The notes below the pieces were generated by a model that did no database searches, had not been told where the DNA came from, and saw only the letters and a list, made by a program, of their open reading frames with translations. A stretch of DNA of 64,000 nt from Stichopus chloronotus (lineage: Eukaryota; Echinodermata; Holothuroidea; Aspidochirotida; Stichopodidae): positions 12,649,419 to 12,713,418 of the forward strand of contig CM037839.1 of assembly GCA_021234535.1 (NCBI GenBank), given 5' to 3'. Below, in pieces: positions 49,181-61,395 of the stretch (its first letter is position 1; every line of letters starts with the position of its first letter). The position numbers were made by a program, and so were the translations under genes.

Positions 49181-50623
49181 CATCGTGTGACATTTTAAGG
49201 ATGACTGTATAGCTCGCTAAGTTCAATAGGAACTCCAAATATCAGAATATTTGTGCCAAAAATGAAGTCACAGGAAAATGTATCTGCCACAAACCATTCA
49301 TGTCTAACGATAATTTTAATATGTTCATTGAGGTAAGGTACTGTCTGTTAAATCAGAGCAAGGGGTCTCGTGGAGAAGAAACTGAAAGAGGCAGCAGAGC
49401 TGGATATGATGTCGATCCACAGTGTTTGTATTTGCTGTTGATTGTAACAGGTTAACATTTTAGTATTTCATCTCAAAAACATCCATCTTGAAGAGACAAA
49501 AGTTAATATTTGAACTCACAGCTATTTTTGGATGAAGTGGTCCCTCTTTGATCAGTTGTATTGATCGGTCATGTATTTTATGTCCTTTGCAAGTTCATCT
49601 AATGGAATGTATGAAGCTGGTTATAGTAAGTTGAAAGGACAGTACGAAAAGGAATGCGAGGAGTAAGTCTTCATCCCAAACCCACTCGATACATTTTGGT
49701 TTACTGCATGCATTGCTCTTCAATCAACAACAGTATAATGCAGACCCAAAAATGTTAAGTTTGTATAATCCAGCCAAGAATTTTTGTCTTGGGAGACTGG
49801 TTCAAAATTGTTCACATTCCTCTGTGAGTAAAATCGAAATTAAGCAGAGTAGAATTCTGAACATGTACTGAAAAATTCAAAGGTAGAAATCACATCAATT
49901 CACAGTAAATATTTAAAAGTTTCGTTCCCGTCAGTCTAACACATTTTTGGAAGTAATTAAGCAGTTGATTGGTCTGCAGTGGGGCTTTGATGGTTAGACA
50001 GTTATCTAACCTATTGGGTGTTACTCTACTTTTTTTTAATCAATTTTGTAAGTGACAGTTTCACAGTCACTACTGACTGGACTTTTTTTTTTTGTTGCGA
50101 GTCGGTAGCTCCTGAAATTTCATGTAGTCAAATTCTGTGAATGTTGTAACAGTGGATTTCACTGACTTTTTCCTTTTTGCAACAAGCATTGTGATGGCCC
50201 GCATTCAAATGGAGAAAGAAAGAAGATGAAAATTTAAATACCCACTATTTAGATGATTAAAACATTTAAGACAGATAATGTAGTAATTGAAAATACAAAG
50301 CCTTTACCTCAAGGTTCCCTCCAAAAGTCATGAAATTTTATTTTCACTTTCCAATTGTGCAAAAGTAATAATTTTTTTTTTTTTAAACATGGCAGATGTC
50401 ATTTCAAATTCATGAAATTTAGAACAGACTGTTAATACTGTAAAAAAAACAGAAACTTTCTGTCACAATTTTATGACATTATTAATTGATCATATTTGCT
50501 CATGGAATGGTCATGTAAAGGTCATGAGATAGCTTTAGAAAAGTCATGTGGTTTCCTTTTCCTCAAGGTGCAGGAACTCTCTGATCGGCAAAGTCAGACT
50601 TTCAGCTATCAGTGTCATTCTAA

Positions 50624-50835
50624 CAGGCCCGTATGCAGCTTTTTCAGTGGGGGGGGGGCTCGATTTTACCACAAGTGGAACATTTCCCCCGACAATTATG
50701 ACCAACAAATTAAAACTCATTATATATGTTTCTAACGTAGGCCTACTATCATAGGCTGAGCGGAACTCCAGATCTTGTGGGCGGGGGGTTCTTCCGAACC
50801 CCCTGAACCCCCCCCCCCCCCAGGATACGAGCCTG
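50624..50835. mobile_element. Short MITE with G/C runs, 3' flank of the RPTP gene
   Basis: A 212-bp segment bounded by CAGGCCCGTA and its near-perfect inverse TACGAGCCTG. It has long G and C homopolymers near both ends and the repeat-typical CTTCCGAACCCCCTGAACCCC. Flanking ATTCT-like sequences are only an approximate duplication. No coding content. Confidence 0.6.
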
Positions 50836-51379
50836 ATTCTTAAGCAAGGAAAGGATGAAGGAAGAAATGACATATTTTGGAAATGACATGGTTTCATTTC
50901 TAAGAGCTTCTTACTTAGGAATCAAAAAAACTCAGGTGTGTAATATATACCATGGCAAGAAGAAAGCAGTAAAGCAATAAATAAATGGATCTCCTACAGA
51001 GAAAATCATCTTCAACAGTTAGTGCTTGTAGTATATGGTTAACTCATATTGGTGTCTTTTGTAGGCTCGCCATTACATGAAATTCTCAATTGTAATAAAA
51101 AATGCACTTGCATTTCTTGACTAACCTTTTTTTTTTTTTTGCAAAAGTTCAGGGACTACTTTCATTCTTATCTGCAATGATTTGGGTAGATTTGAATTTC
51201 TTAAAGGCTCGTAGATTTGAATTTCGTAAGGGCTCTATGAGTCATGTTATTGTGATGGGCCTTTTTTATTATCCATTCCTTGAAGAAAGGGGCAAGTTGG
51301 AGTGGTTGTAGATGGGAAAAAATGTCAAAAAATGAATCGTTTGAAAGTAAAAATATGGGCCTGAAGCACATTGCGGGGT

Positions 51380-51490
51380 GAAGTTTTAACCCTGTGAAGT
51401 TAACACTTAACTGAAGTAAGCTTTGTGAAGTGAAGTAAACACCCTAGTGAAGTTAACACTTTTGTGCGAAGTGTGAAGTAAACACTTGAG
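51380..51490 (+). repeat. GTGAAGTTAACACTT short tandem repeat
   Basis: Five to six imperfect copies of a GTGAAGT(T/A)AACACTT unit in about 110 bp. Confidence 0.7.
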
Positions 51491-52215
51491 TAGGTTGATA
51501 CCTTAGAATGACAAATAAACAAAACACGATGACCACAACATGACTGCTTCATGACATAAAAATAAGTAGTAATGACTGGAGTTGTGTTATCGAGCAGTTT
51601 TGGAGTCCTCCAATATGAACCCCTCCTAACCCGTACCCCCTCCCCTTATTGATTGGGATTGAAAGGGATTAATTAGTTGTCTCCCCTTATTGATTGGGAT
51701 TGAAAGAGATTGATTAGGGATTGAAAACATAGCTTCAGAAATTTTGATGAATTTCTTTTTCATTTCCAACTACCACTTCTTTCACTTGCAAAGTGTTGTG
51801 CTAAGATTATGTTTTCTATGTATTTCTGTAGAAATATTGTTATGCTTCCCTTTTTCTGTAATTTTCTTTTTCACCGTCTCAAAATGCTGAAGTGTAATCC
51901 TTATGAAAAGATATTCACCATCTTCGATTTATAGCATGTTACGTTTATTGAAGATGTTAAGATAGTAGTCAGTCTTTCACTTTTCTTTTTCTTTAAAACT
52001 TCAATCTCATTTTCATTTCTTCCCCCCCCCCTAAAATATTCAGATTCCTTTCATTTAAATCACAATATATTGATCCATTGATCGATGTATGTGTTTATTT
52101 CTGTACATATACTGAAGTTCTTGGATGTATTTTTATATAATGATAGAAATAATCAAATGCTCAGAGTTTACCCTTTGATTTGGTGCAGGTTTCAATAACA
52201 ACCAGATTTGATAAA

Positions 52216-52221
52216 AATAAA
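52216..52221 (+). promoter_or_regulatory. Candidate poly(A) signal AATAAA
   Basis: AATAAA followed by a T/G-rich stretch. It would end a 4.8-kb 3' UTR for the receptor gene. Competing AATAAA hexamers at 48955-48960 (inside a MITE) and 50976-50985 (doubled) are equally possible; none can be chosen from sequence alone. Confidence 0.2.
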
Positions 52222-52799
52222 GTTTCTGAGGACATTCATTTTCAGATGTTTTATACCTATCTGTTCTTTTTATTTATATTTCAATTTTGGGGATGACTGA
52301 GGGGAGTGGATCAGGCTGGTTGGGGCAAACGTGATATTTCTGTAACATGTTCAAACGTCATTAGTCTCGAAAGTAATAGGTAGAACTTGCTAGCAGATTG
52401 CTTGGTCAGAGGGATGAAATCTTGATTTGTCCCTCGATGGGAAGGAATTTGAAAGGTGAGGAAAGTGATCAAAATGTACTTGAATATCCAACGAACTGTT
52501 ATCTCCAAGACTGAAGTGGGGACGGTGAACAGTGAAGGGATAGGCCAGTCGTATCACGTAACCAAAGAGACCTTCGACAGTTTGACAGTTTTCATGACTA
52601 TTGGATGTGGAGTTTGATTCATTATGCTAATTATAATCATTATCATATATTTGCAATCTAAATCAGAAAGTCAAGTCATGTCTACATGGTATTCAACCAA
52701 AGATTCTTGCTAACCTCACGTTACATTTTACCATCATAGAAGTGACAGACATCGTCTACTCATGAAGAGCGACCAGTGTTACCTGTGGGAAGTTTCAGC

Positions 52800-53530
52800 A
52801 CAAATCAGTCACTGATATATCTTCCTTACAAGGTATTCAACCTTCCACCTCTGGAGACCTCAAATGACATCTGACCTCCATGAAAAGCAATAGGGGTCAC
52901 CTACTCACAATGGACAACGTATACACAAAGTTGAAAGTTCCAGCAACTTTTTCTTCTGAAGATACGGTGTCACATACAGGGTTTCTAAACTATGACCTCT
53001 TCTGACGTTGTGTGACCTTTGACCTCACTTAAACATGAAAGAGATCATCTACTCATCAAAGCAACCAAGGTTAAATGTTTGAAGTTCACGTAACTTTCAG
53101 CAGCTGAGCTTACTTCCAGAGTTTCTCTTCTGGTGAGGCTCATATGACCTTTGACCTACCTGGAAAAATATGGACCATCTACTCACAATGGACTACTTAC
53201 ATACCAACTTCGAAGTTCAAGCAACTTTGCTGCATTGAAATACCGTGTTTGTTAGGTTTTCATGTCTTCTTCTGACCCCAGGTGGCCTTTGACCTCATCA
53301 AAACTTGACAGATATCATTTACTTATCAAGTGCTACCAACAGTTTGAGTTTGAGGTTTCTGCAACTTTCAATTGCTGAGATATCCTTACTAGGTTTTCAT
53401 ACTTTCCCCTTTGATGACCTCAAATGACATTTGACCTACCTGAAAAAGAATAAGGACCATTTACTCTCTATGGACTACCAACACGCCAACTTTGAAGTTC
53501 AAGCAACGTTTACTTCTTGAGATATCGTGT
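52800..53530 (-). repeat. Same ~140-bp tandem array, reverse orientation
   Basis: Five units of the intron-5 family on the minus strand. TGACCT-type blocks start at 52865, 53013, 53145, 53283 and 53425, a spacing of 132-148 bp. TGACCTTTGACCT is perfect at 53013 and 53145. The array is followed by CA-rich sequence and a duplicated TTTCCATTCATTC-GAGGAC block to about 53880. Confidence 0.85.
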
Positions 53531-54719
53531 TTACAGCCTAGGCGTCACACACACATACACACGCAGCTTTGCTTTCCATTCATTCCGAGGACCTCATTGT
53601 GCTTTCTCTTGTTTTTTTCTTCCTCAACCCTAACCATAACAACAGACTGTCTATTGTTAATCTTGAGAGGACCGGAGAAATCTATTGAATTTTCTTCAGA
53701 GGACCTAAAATCTATTGTTTCAGTCCTCGATTGCACTCGAAAACAAGGGCACGCCCACACACACCCACACACCTAACTTTGTTTTCCATTCATTCTGAGG
53801 ACATCATTGTGCACACACACACAAGCCATTACCATCACATAGATTCCTTGCCTGCCTTCCGCAAGGAATAGAAAATCCCACACACGAATGTCTGCCACAT
53901 AAACTTAAAAACACAATTGATCAATTTTGGATTTTTATTTCTTTCTTTTTTTTGGGGGGGGGGGGTTTAGGGGTGCATGTGTACCCACGACTTTCCCCTG
54001 GGTCATCCACTAGGGGCATCCTTTCCGCATGTATCTACACACTGAGTCCATTTTATTGCGACAATTTGTAATTTTTAGTCATTCTTAAATTTTAAGAAGT
54101 AAGCGTAGTTAGACTATAAAGGTGTTGACCCGTAAGAGTAACACCCTCGTGCATTGTTTGAAAATCTAAAATTTTCATCACGTGCGAAAATTAGAACCGT
54201 TTCAATCAGGTAGTATATTATAAGTTAAAGAGTGAATCCCGCAAAAAAAAAATGTTTCAAAATGAAATCTTTTGAAGTCTTTCTTACAGTTTGATGCGGG
54301 TAATTTAAGCACTTGATACCTTTTTAGAAACTACATAACTGATCATATCTGCAAAGAATAACAGCTATCTGATATTTTAATGATTTTTTAACAAATCCAC
54401 CTAAAACTGAAGACTTCATGAGCTTATATCGCTTCCTCACTTCATAAATGAAGGGAAATAGCTCTGTGATGAGTGCATGATGGGATACCGTAACGTGACG
54501 TCACGTTGGAGTGCAGCAACAGCTATAATATTAAATAGCTTTTTATGCAGCCCCCCAAGAGTTACAGGACCAACCAGCCCAGAATCGGAAAAAGGTGAAG
54601 TCTCTTTTAGAAGAATACAGCGACAAGTCATTAAAGAGTATAGTTCATTACTATATATTAGACCAACACGATTTATATGGAAATTTTCTTTAGAAGAACA
54701 AAATTGAAGTTGATATAAC

Positions 54720-55235
54720 TCTTTATAAATACACAATTGATATGAAAACGTTTGAAGAGGCATATGCATAACTGACAGATGAACATATTTACACATACAT
54801 GGTTGATACGAAAACGTCTTTTAGACATATACAGAAATTCATGATGTGAAAACCCTCTATTCAAAATGTCTTTAAGACATACACAATTGGTATGAAACTG
54901 TCTGCATAGACATACATAATTGATACGAAAACGTATTGAGGCATACATAATTGATATGGAAAAATCTTCGTGATATCTATGTGTGTGATATTATAGCCAT
55001 TCATACGTACACAATCGTTATACGAAAACGTATACGTAAACATGCATAATATGTAAACATATGACATACTGTGTAAACGTCTGTATATACATACACATTT
55101 AATATGAAAAAGAATACACAATTGATATGAAAACGTATTTAGACATATCTTCCTCAAGTCGATATGAAGACTCTCTACGCCTTCACAATTGTTATGAAAA
55201 CGGCTTTCCACATATACAATTGAACTGGAAACTGA
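54720..55235. repeat. ~36-bp AT-rich tandem array near the IL-17 gene
   Basis: A dozen or more diverged units of ACATACACAATTGATATGAAAACGTCTT-like sequence. It gives open cysteine-containing frames on the minus strand that simply translate the repeat. It lies about 1.5 kb downstream of the IL-17 stop codon. Confidence 0.8.
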
Positions 55236-56729
55236 TATGAACGAGTACCGTACTTATAGACATCAACGAATTGACGTAAAAAGGTAAAAAGTGTCTTCAG
55301 ACACATTTAATTAATGTGAAACATCTTTGGTCATTTTTGATCGAGGTATGATGTAATGAGTTGGTCTGAACATCTCTGCGGATTAGTTTGATGACCTTAA
55401 CTTATCGACTTAATTGTACTCCTGTATAAATATGCCACATTGTGACGTAATAAATATCTGCTGCGATAAATAAGTATGTACTTGTATCTACATCTGCACA
55501 ATAAACGTAGCCAAACGTTCTTTTAATTCCTACCATAAATAGAGAAAATTATTTTCAATGAATAAATTATTATTTTATGGTATATGTATACGGTAGCAAA
55601 AAGCACACACAAACTTGTTTTGAACTACAAAATATGATGATAATAATAAATATGGTTGGAAAAGTTGAAATGATGACGTCATTATGGGTTAATTTGACAA
55701 CAGCGCAGGGGACTCTGAGCCAGAGTGATGAACCTCAAGAAATGAATATTGATGAGAAACTGCGCAATAAATAAACATAATTACGTTGATTACCACAGCC
55801 AATCCTCACATGATATCATACATGTTTCTGCTTTCTCGAGAGGGACACACCGATCATAATGGTGTGTCTGGATATCACGTTCTATAATGCAGAAAAAGTC
55901 TTCTTGAGACATGACTTCATCACATTGCAAAAATTCTGTGAGGTTCTGCCAATGGACTTGAACCTTGCGTTATTTTAGTAGAAGAGGCTTTTCACCCTGC
56001 ACTAAGTTGAGAGACAGGTATAACATGGTAGATATCTCGGGGTTTGAACCGTCTCATAGAAAACGAATTGAAGATGCAAGTGATTTGATTCTATATCCTG
56101 GGGATCATTCCTACACTTTTAGAACGTAATACTTCTCAACTGAGGAAGGTGAACGCACTTCTAATGCAATGGTCACGATTCTAATATTCCGAGAATGATC
56201 TTATGACGTAACGGTCACGCAAACACCTGACACACATGACCTACCTAAAAGGACTTGAAGGAAAATGCACTAAAGAACACGCTGGATAACGTCACACAAC
56301 AAGCCACGTGAATGGATCTATATATAGACGCTGGCAATCGTGAAGTGTTTCGTTCCATGCTTAATTAGACTAGTAAAGGATTAACCATAATCAACAAACC
56401 GGTGTCTCAATTTAGACATTTTCACTTCTCAGTCTCGTCATACACCCTCTTCGGGGTTATCGACCTATCGGTAGTGAATTCTGATGTTGTTGCAGCACTC
56501 GAAAGTTATGCCGAGTGCTGGTTACCATTTGTCATGTGTGCTGCAATCGGGGAAAATCGTACTTGCCTTTCTGTTCTTTTTCATACATCTGGGCTCTTTG
56601 CGACATCAAAGGGAGAGAAAAAGTAGCATGACTTAGTAGGTTTTGAAGAGGATATTGAAAAAAAAAAAAAAGTAAGTAATGCATGCATTCCATGGCAAAC
56701 AAAAGATGTGTTTCATCGAAGCTGCAGGT

Positions 56730-57353
56730 TCACGAATACAGCGCAGTGCATCCCACTGATACTTCCTCAGTTTTCGGAGTCCACCTAACATAGGTATCGT
56801 CCGTTGAGCCTTCGACCTGGCGAAGAACTGTTATGTTTCTCTTTATCTCAACGCAATTCCTGTCATCAACCCTTCTTCCCCTTTTTTCGTAGTACGCATG
56901 GTAACATACGCACTCCGCGTGATTAATTATGACCGGTATTCTCTCTGCGTTGTAGTCCTGCCTGATGACCCAGGGACATGGGCTCGATTCCTCCACGTTT
57001 CCGGTTCCGGTCGGAATATCGTCCGGACAGTCCGAGGGCGTATTCGTCGTTGCGGAGATGCCATCGCGGCTGTCCCTCATCTTAGATTCGTGGTACTCCG
57101 ACCACCTCGACTGCTCCACTTGTAAGATCAGGTATGGAGGTCGCGGAGTACACGGAACCTTTCTGTTTCTCCTAGTAGGATTTCCAAGTGAGACGGATGA
57201 CGTCAGCAACAACAGCAACGCTAGTGGCAACAGTGAGCCCCTTTCAACTGTAAACTGTAGATGGTAATAAAGAATCAGAAAAGCGTAAACCATTTGCATT
57301 ACTTTATTATTGTTATTATTATTATGCACAGAATACATCATGAAAGTTGCCAC
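56730..57353 (-). CDS. IL-17-family cytokine
   Basis: Predicted secreted cystine-knot cytokine of the IL-17 family, which acts extracellularly on IL-17 receptors. The open frame is 207 codons plus TGA. A leucine-rich secretion signal lies at residues 41-50 with likely cleavage near 55-57. The family core is plain: CPWVIRQDYNAERIPVIINH, AECVC, NCVEI, NITVL and, at the end, EEVSVGCTALYS. N173 is a glycosylation sequon. A153 and A204 stand where the second conserved disulfide's cysteines usually are. The true 5' end is uncertain: residues 1-35 may not be coding, because a pyrimidine-rich stretch ending in two possible acceptors (57248-57250 and 57255-57257) lies just before V36, so the initiating Met may be in an unseen upstream exon. 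The confident domain spans 56730-57247. The gene is convergent with the phosphatase gene. Confidence 0.85.
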   Translation of the reverse strand: MATFMMYSVHNNNNNNKVMQMVYAFLILYYHLQFTVERGSLLPLALLLLLTSSVSLGNPTRRNRKVPCTPRPPYLILQVEQSRWSEYHESKMRDSRDGISATTNTPSDCPDDIPTGTGNVEESSPCPWVIRQDYNAERIPVIINHAECVCYHAYYEKRGRRVDDRNCVEIKRNITVLRQVEGSTDDTYVRWTPKTEEVSVGCTALYS

Positions 57354-59395
57354 CTTGTCTCAAGCACGTAGCTGTTGTATCATCTTTATCAATTTTCATT
57401 TCGCCAGCCCTCGACACTGAAGTATATTTGACAGAAGTTAAAAGGCAAACATGGGGTAAAGTGACAAATATATGGCCTCATGAAGTGCAATTTCTGCATA
57501 CTAGGTTTACATACACTACTACTTCACAGACGATCTTTCACAAATGGAGGGAGGGAGGGACCCGCACCAGCCTTAGAGAGAGAGAAAGTTATATTCAATA
57601 TGAAGGCCTATTGTTTTAGTTTAAATTTGGCCGTCACAATATAGCAACATTAATTTCAACCTTTCAAAATCAGAAGATGATGTTGTATTTGAACAAACAC
57701 ATAAGATGAGAACAAACAAAGACTACAAATGGTTGACAGACAAAAAAAATGAGTAGTGGGCAGTGTTAATTAAAATTATGGTCAATGAAACCATAAAGAA
57801 ACCTGTAAACAAGTTTGATCTAAGACGAGGATGACACGAATGCGCAGGCGCAAACAGATAGACCATAACTCTATGGAGTCACTTGACACCATGGCTAGTC
57901 CCCTCCACTTCTGTGCAACATCTGTTGGCACGTTGTCCAACCGAATCCAGTTTTGAATGATAAAAAGAATTTGACGCAGTGCATGGAAGACTGATATTAA
58001 GTATTTCTCATAATTTGTTAATTTATTCAGTTTTCATTCAGAATATACTTTAGAATTGTCTGGCCAGTAAAAGTTTATTTTACATTATTGAATTGCTCTA
58101 TTACAATTTTTTATTGGTTCACGAAGAAAACCAAAGAACCTTTGTTGAAACTAATATTTTACACAACCATGAGCCCTTGGTTTCTTTGTCTTGACACCCT
58201 CCATATTTACTTTCCCTACCGTGACCCCCCCCCCCCCGACAGAACTATTTTTAGACGATACATTCTGTTGCAAAGTATTGACTTGATATCGGGGATGTGC
58301 ATTTATTTCCCTTCGTTTACCACTTGTCCCTTCTTTTTTCCTACCGCACTGTAAGTTTGGGGATAACAAGGAAAGACATTCCACTTCATCCTTGTGCTCT
58401 TTGGAAAACGAAATTCCACCAGACTAATACACCGATGACCGTGCGTTTTAATCAGAAATGATGTAACTAAGTCCACGTATTACATATTGGACTTGATCTA
58501 TATAGTACTTACTATAGTCGTAGTCATATTAGTAATGAGAGCCAGGGATATCGAAGCAGCAACTTGAAAAATGATAATTTTCTCGATATTTTTCCAAGTG
58601 GGCTTTGTTCACAATCCTTGCAAGTAGCAGCCAGCCAGCCGGTACGGTAACCATGTAAATTATCTTTACGTTGTGTTTCGTTGGCGATGTCGGACGAAGA
58701 ATGGCTGGGGACATTTGTGAATCAATATTTATACATAATTTGTGATTTCGGATACCAATGAAACTGATAGTTGCAGTTTCGTTTACTGTAGTCTCTTGGG
58801 TTTTTACTCATCAGGTTTAAATCTAGATATGACATCTTGGTAATTATGTCATATCGCGGTATCGTTTTAACGTGATCTACAAGTGAAAACGCTGTTCAGT
58901 AATGAGTCGTGTAAAAAAAAAAGTTCAAGAATTAACTGTTTTGTTTTCAACCTCTTGAAAAAGAGCCCATCCGCGTCTCCACCTCACGCTCTGTTATTCA
59001 TTCATAATAGCTCTTCAATAAATCTCTGAATGAAGCACTTGCGTTTTCTCTAATTCGTGAAATACAATTAGCTCATGCTGTACTTTTGTTTTCAGATTTG
59101 CATATTATCGGCTTACGAAAGCGTGAACGATGCCGGTACATTGGATAACTTTGAGCTTTAATCATCGCATGAGTGATTAGTTACAACAAGTGGGTACCTT
59201 TCCCGGCTTTCTTAGTTTCCTGGCTTATTTTGACATTAAAATTTTGTTGCATATTAATTTGTTCGTAAGGATTATTTAGTTTATATGTTAGAGCTGATAA
59301 GGAATTGATCCCTGGTTGGGGGGGGGGGGGAAGAGGACTTAAAGTTGGAATTGAAATTGAACTGACAATCACCTGGCCATCTACCTTTGTTCTTC

Positions 59396-59708
59396 CTTAA
59401 TGTTTCAAAGAAGAGAAAGTAGGGGGAAATCACCTGTCACAAAGTCTGAAAGAGAACTATGGACTCATCTTTCAGATATTTGAATATGAAAATTGCCTCC
59501 ATATTTTTGTTGGGCATACAAAATTCATACTCTCTAGGAAAGGATCATAGCAGTCAATCACCGTTACTTGAAATCAAACAGACCGATGTGAACTGATATG
59601 ACTATTTATGTCAGAAATGGCGTTTAAACACTGTTTATTTACTGCTGTTATGGCATATTCCCCGGAATCTTTCGATGCTCTGGCAAAATTTTCAACTCAC
59701 ATTCCAGG
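59396..59708 (+). repeat. Interspersed repeat family B, copy 3
   Basis: Third copy of the family at 11116 and 32118. It ends TTCAACTCACATTCCAGG and continues without a gap into a MITE copy at 59709, so the two may be parts of one compound element here. Confidence 0.72.
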
Positions 59709-60093
59709 TTTAAAGAGGCTCGTCGAGTTGGCTCACGAATTCATGATATTTTGTTACACATGTTGAGCATTACTCGTCTGTTGATGGTAAAAGGGAAAAC
59801 AGTAAGAGACTCTCAACATCTTACAGAAAACTGAAGCAATAATGATAGTATAATTAACGATCAATATCGCTTATACAAATCTGTGACCAGAAACTTTTTA
59901 CTTTAGGATAATGTATGAACCATAAGCAATTCCTGTTCATTAAAAACACCGCAATTTCTCATATTTTCAGTAACTGTGCGAATAGATTCCTACAGTTCGT
60001 ACATGAATAATGAGGCTAACTGGAATGTTGGCAGGAAATGGTTTCTTTCAAACTTGCTGCAAAACAAACTATATCAATTCAATGAGCGTCCTT
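59709..60093. mobile_element. ~375-bp MITE family, copy 3
   Basis: 385 bp. The left end is TTTAAAGAGGCTCGTCGAG and the right end is inverse AAGGACGCTCATTGAATTG. The interior matches copy 2 over most of its length. It directly abuts a second repeat family on its left (59396-59708). Confidence 0.72.
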
Positions 60094-61019
60094 GTTTGTA
60101 TTGTGCTTGCATAATGCGAACTGTGCAAACATACAGCCGAGGCAGATCTACTGAGACTCTCCAGTACATTAATTCCCCACATACACTCACATCCAGCCTA
60201 CTGCAGCCAGGTAACATGGCGATAGGCCTATTGTGTGAAGCATGAACAGATAACAAAGTCCTTATTGCTGGATGACCAAGGAGTACCTACACATGATAAC
60301 CTGTGATAATATCTCTTATAAGCTGATTGGTGGTCTTCGAGTGCAACTCGCCGTGGTACCGGTACTCATCTTATTGGGTGGTACAGGTGCTTAACTTATC
60401 GGGTATTATTGATGTTTTCTGCAGACATGCGTGTCACCTATTGTTTTGTTCTTTTTTTTACTTAAGGAAATCTGATTCCTAGTCCACAATAAGCCAAATA
60501 CGAGCCACGTACTTCTTTCTTGTAGTAAGAATACATTAATTTCAATCATGCATTATTTCCTCGTCGACTAGCGTATACGCTATGGCAACATTTCAGTCCT
60601 AGGTATTCTTAAGCATTCTCGGGTAAGAATAGCCTTAGTTAAACAATCAAGCTACCCTCTCAAAACAAAGCTTAAATAAATGAGGTAAAAATAAACAATA
60701 GCAAATTTACAATCACATCTTTTCTGAGCAGTATGCGATGCATGATGGACGTCTGTTCATTTTCATTCAACATCAAAGATATTCTTAAAAACTGTTTTAT
60801 CGATATTGATCCAGTCATGTTTTGTTTAAACTTCAAAAATGAAGTGACAAAACAGAGCAGAGGCTTGGATAAAAAATTGTCGCACTCCTTGTAAACGAGT
60901 CAACACTGTTCTCGTAAGATATCCCTTTGTTTTTAAATATCTCATTGCGGTTCATATAGTATACATGTGGGAGCAGACACTGTACTCCCTGCAACTGTTT
61001 TAACTGACATAATTGGCAC

Positions 61020-61395
61020 TTAAAGGGGCTCATTGAGTTGATATTAGTAAAGATTGCGGTGATTTTGAAGTATACAAACACACGACAATACTCACAATCA
61101 GCATAATTAATCAAGTTTCACATCCAATATGATATGAAAACTGTCAATTTTTTTGAATTTTTGACCGTTACTTGCTCTGATTGTGTGCATGTGAATGTAC
61201 TAATGTGAAATTGTCTGGTCACAAAGTTTCAAAAAGCAAATTTAATCGTTGGTTACTCACTCATTAATATTCCAACGTATGTGAAACTTTGGGATCCTTT
61301 TAGTTTGACTGTTTGTCATGAGTATGTGAAGGAAACTTGACCGGTTTAGAAAAATTGAGTGAATTTCACAAAACAACTCAATGAGCCGCTTTAAA
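61020..61395. mobile_element. ~375-bp MITE family, copy 4
   Basis: 376 bp with the best-preserved ends: TTAAAGGGGCTCATTGAG and, inverted, TTTAAAGCGGCTCATTGAG, about 20 of 22 bases identical. TTAA at each end may be the target-site duplication (a piggyBac-like trait), but this is not certain. No open frame of note. Confidence 0.75.

Larger units (their letters stand above)
47401..56729. other. RPTP 3' flank to IL-17 gene (convergent intergenic region)
   Basis: Probable 3' untranslated sequence of unknown length followed by intergenic DNA. It contains MITE copies (48813, 50624), several tandem arrays and the reverse AGGTCA array, listed separately. No third gene recognised. A perfect inverted repeat GCACTCG...CGAGTGC lies near 56499. 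Confidence 0.6.

Noticed and set aside
54437..55211. Minus-strand cysteine-containing frames of 91-119 codons.
   Set aside because: They repeat the same word (YQLCI-like) because they read through the ~36-bp tandem array.
56398..56640. A 74-codon frame and hairpin next to the IL-17 stop.
   Set aside because: No recognisable protein pattern; it lies antisense to the expected IL-17 3' UTR.
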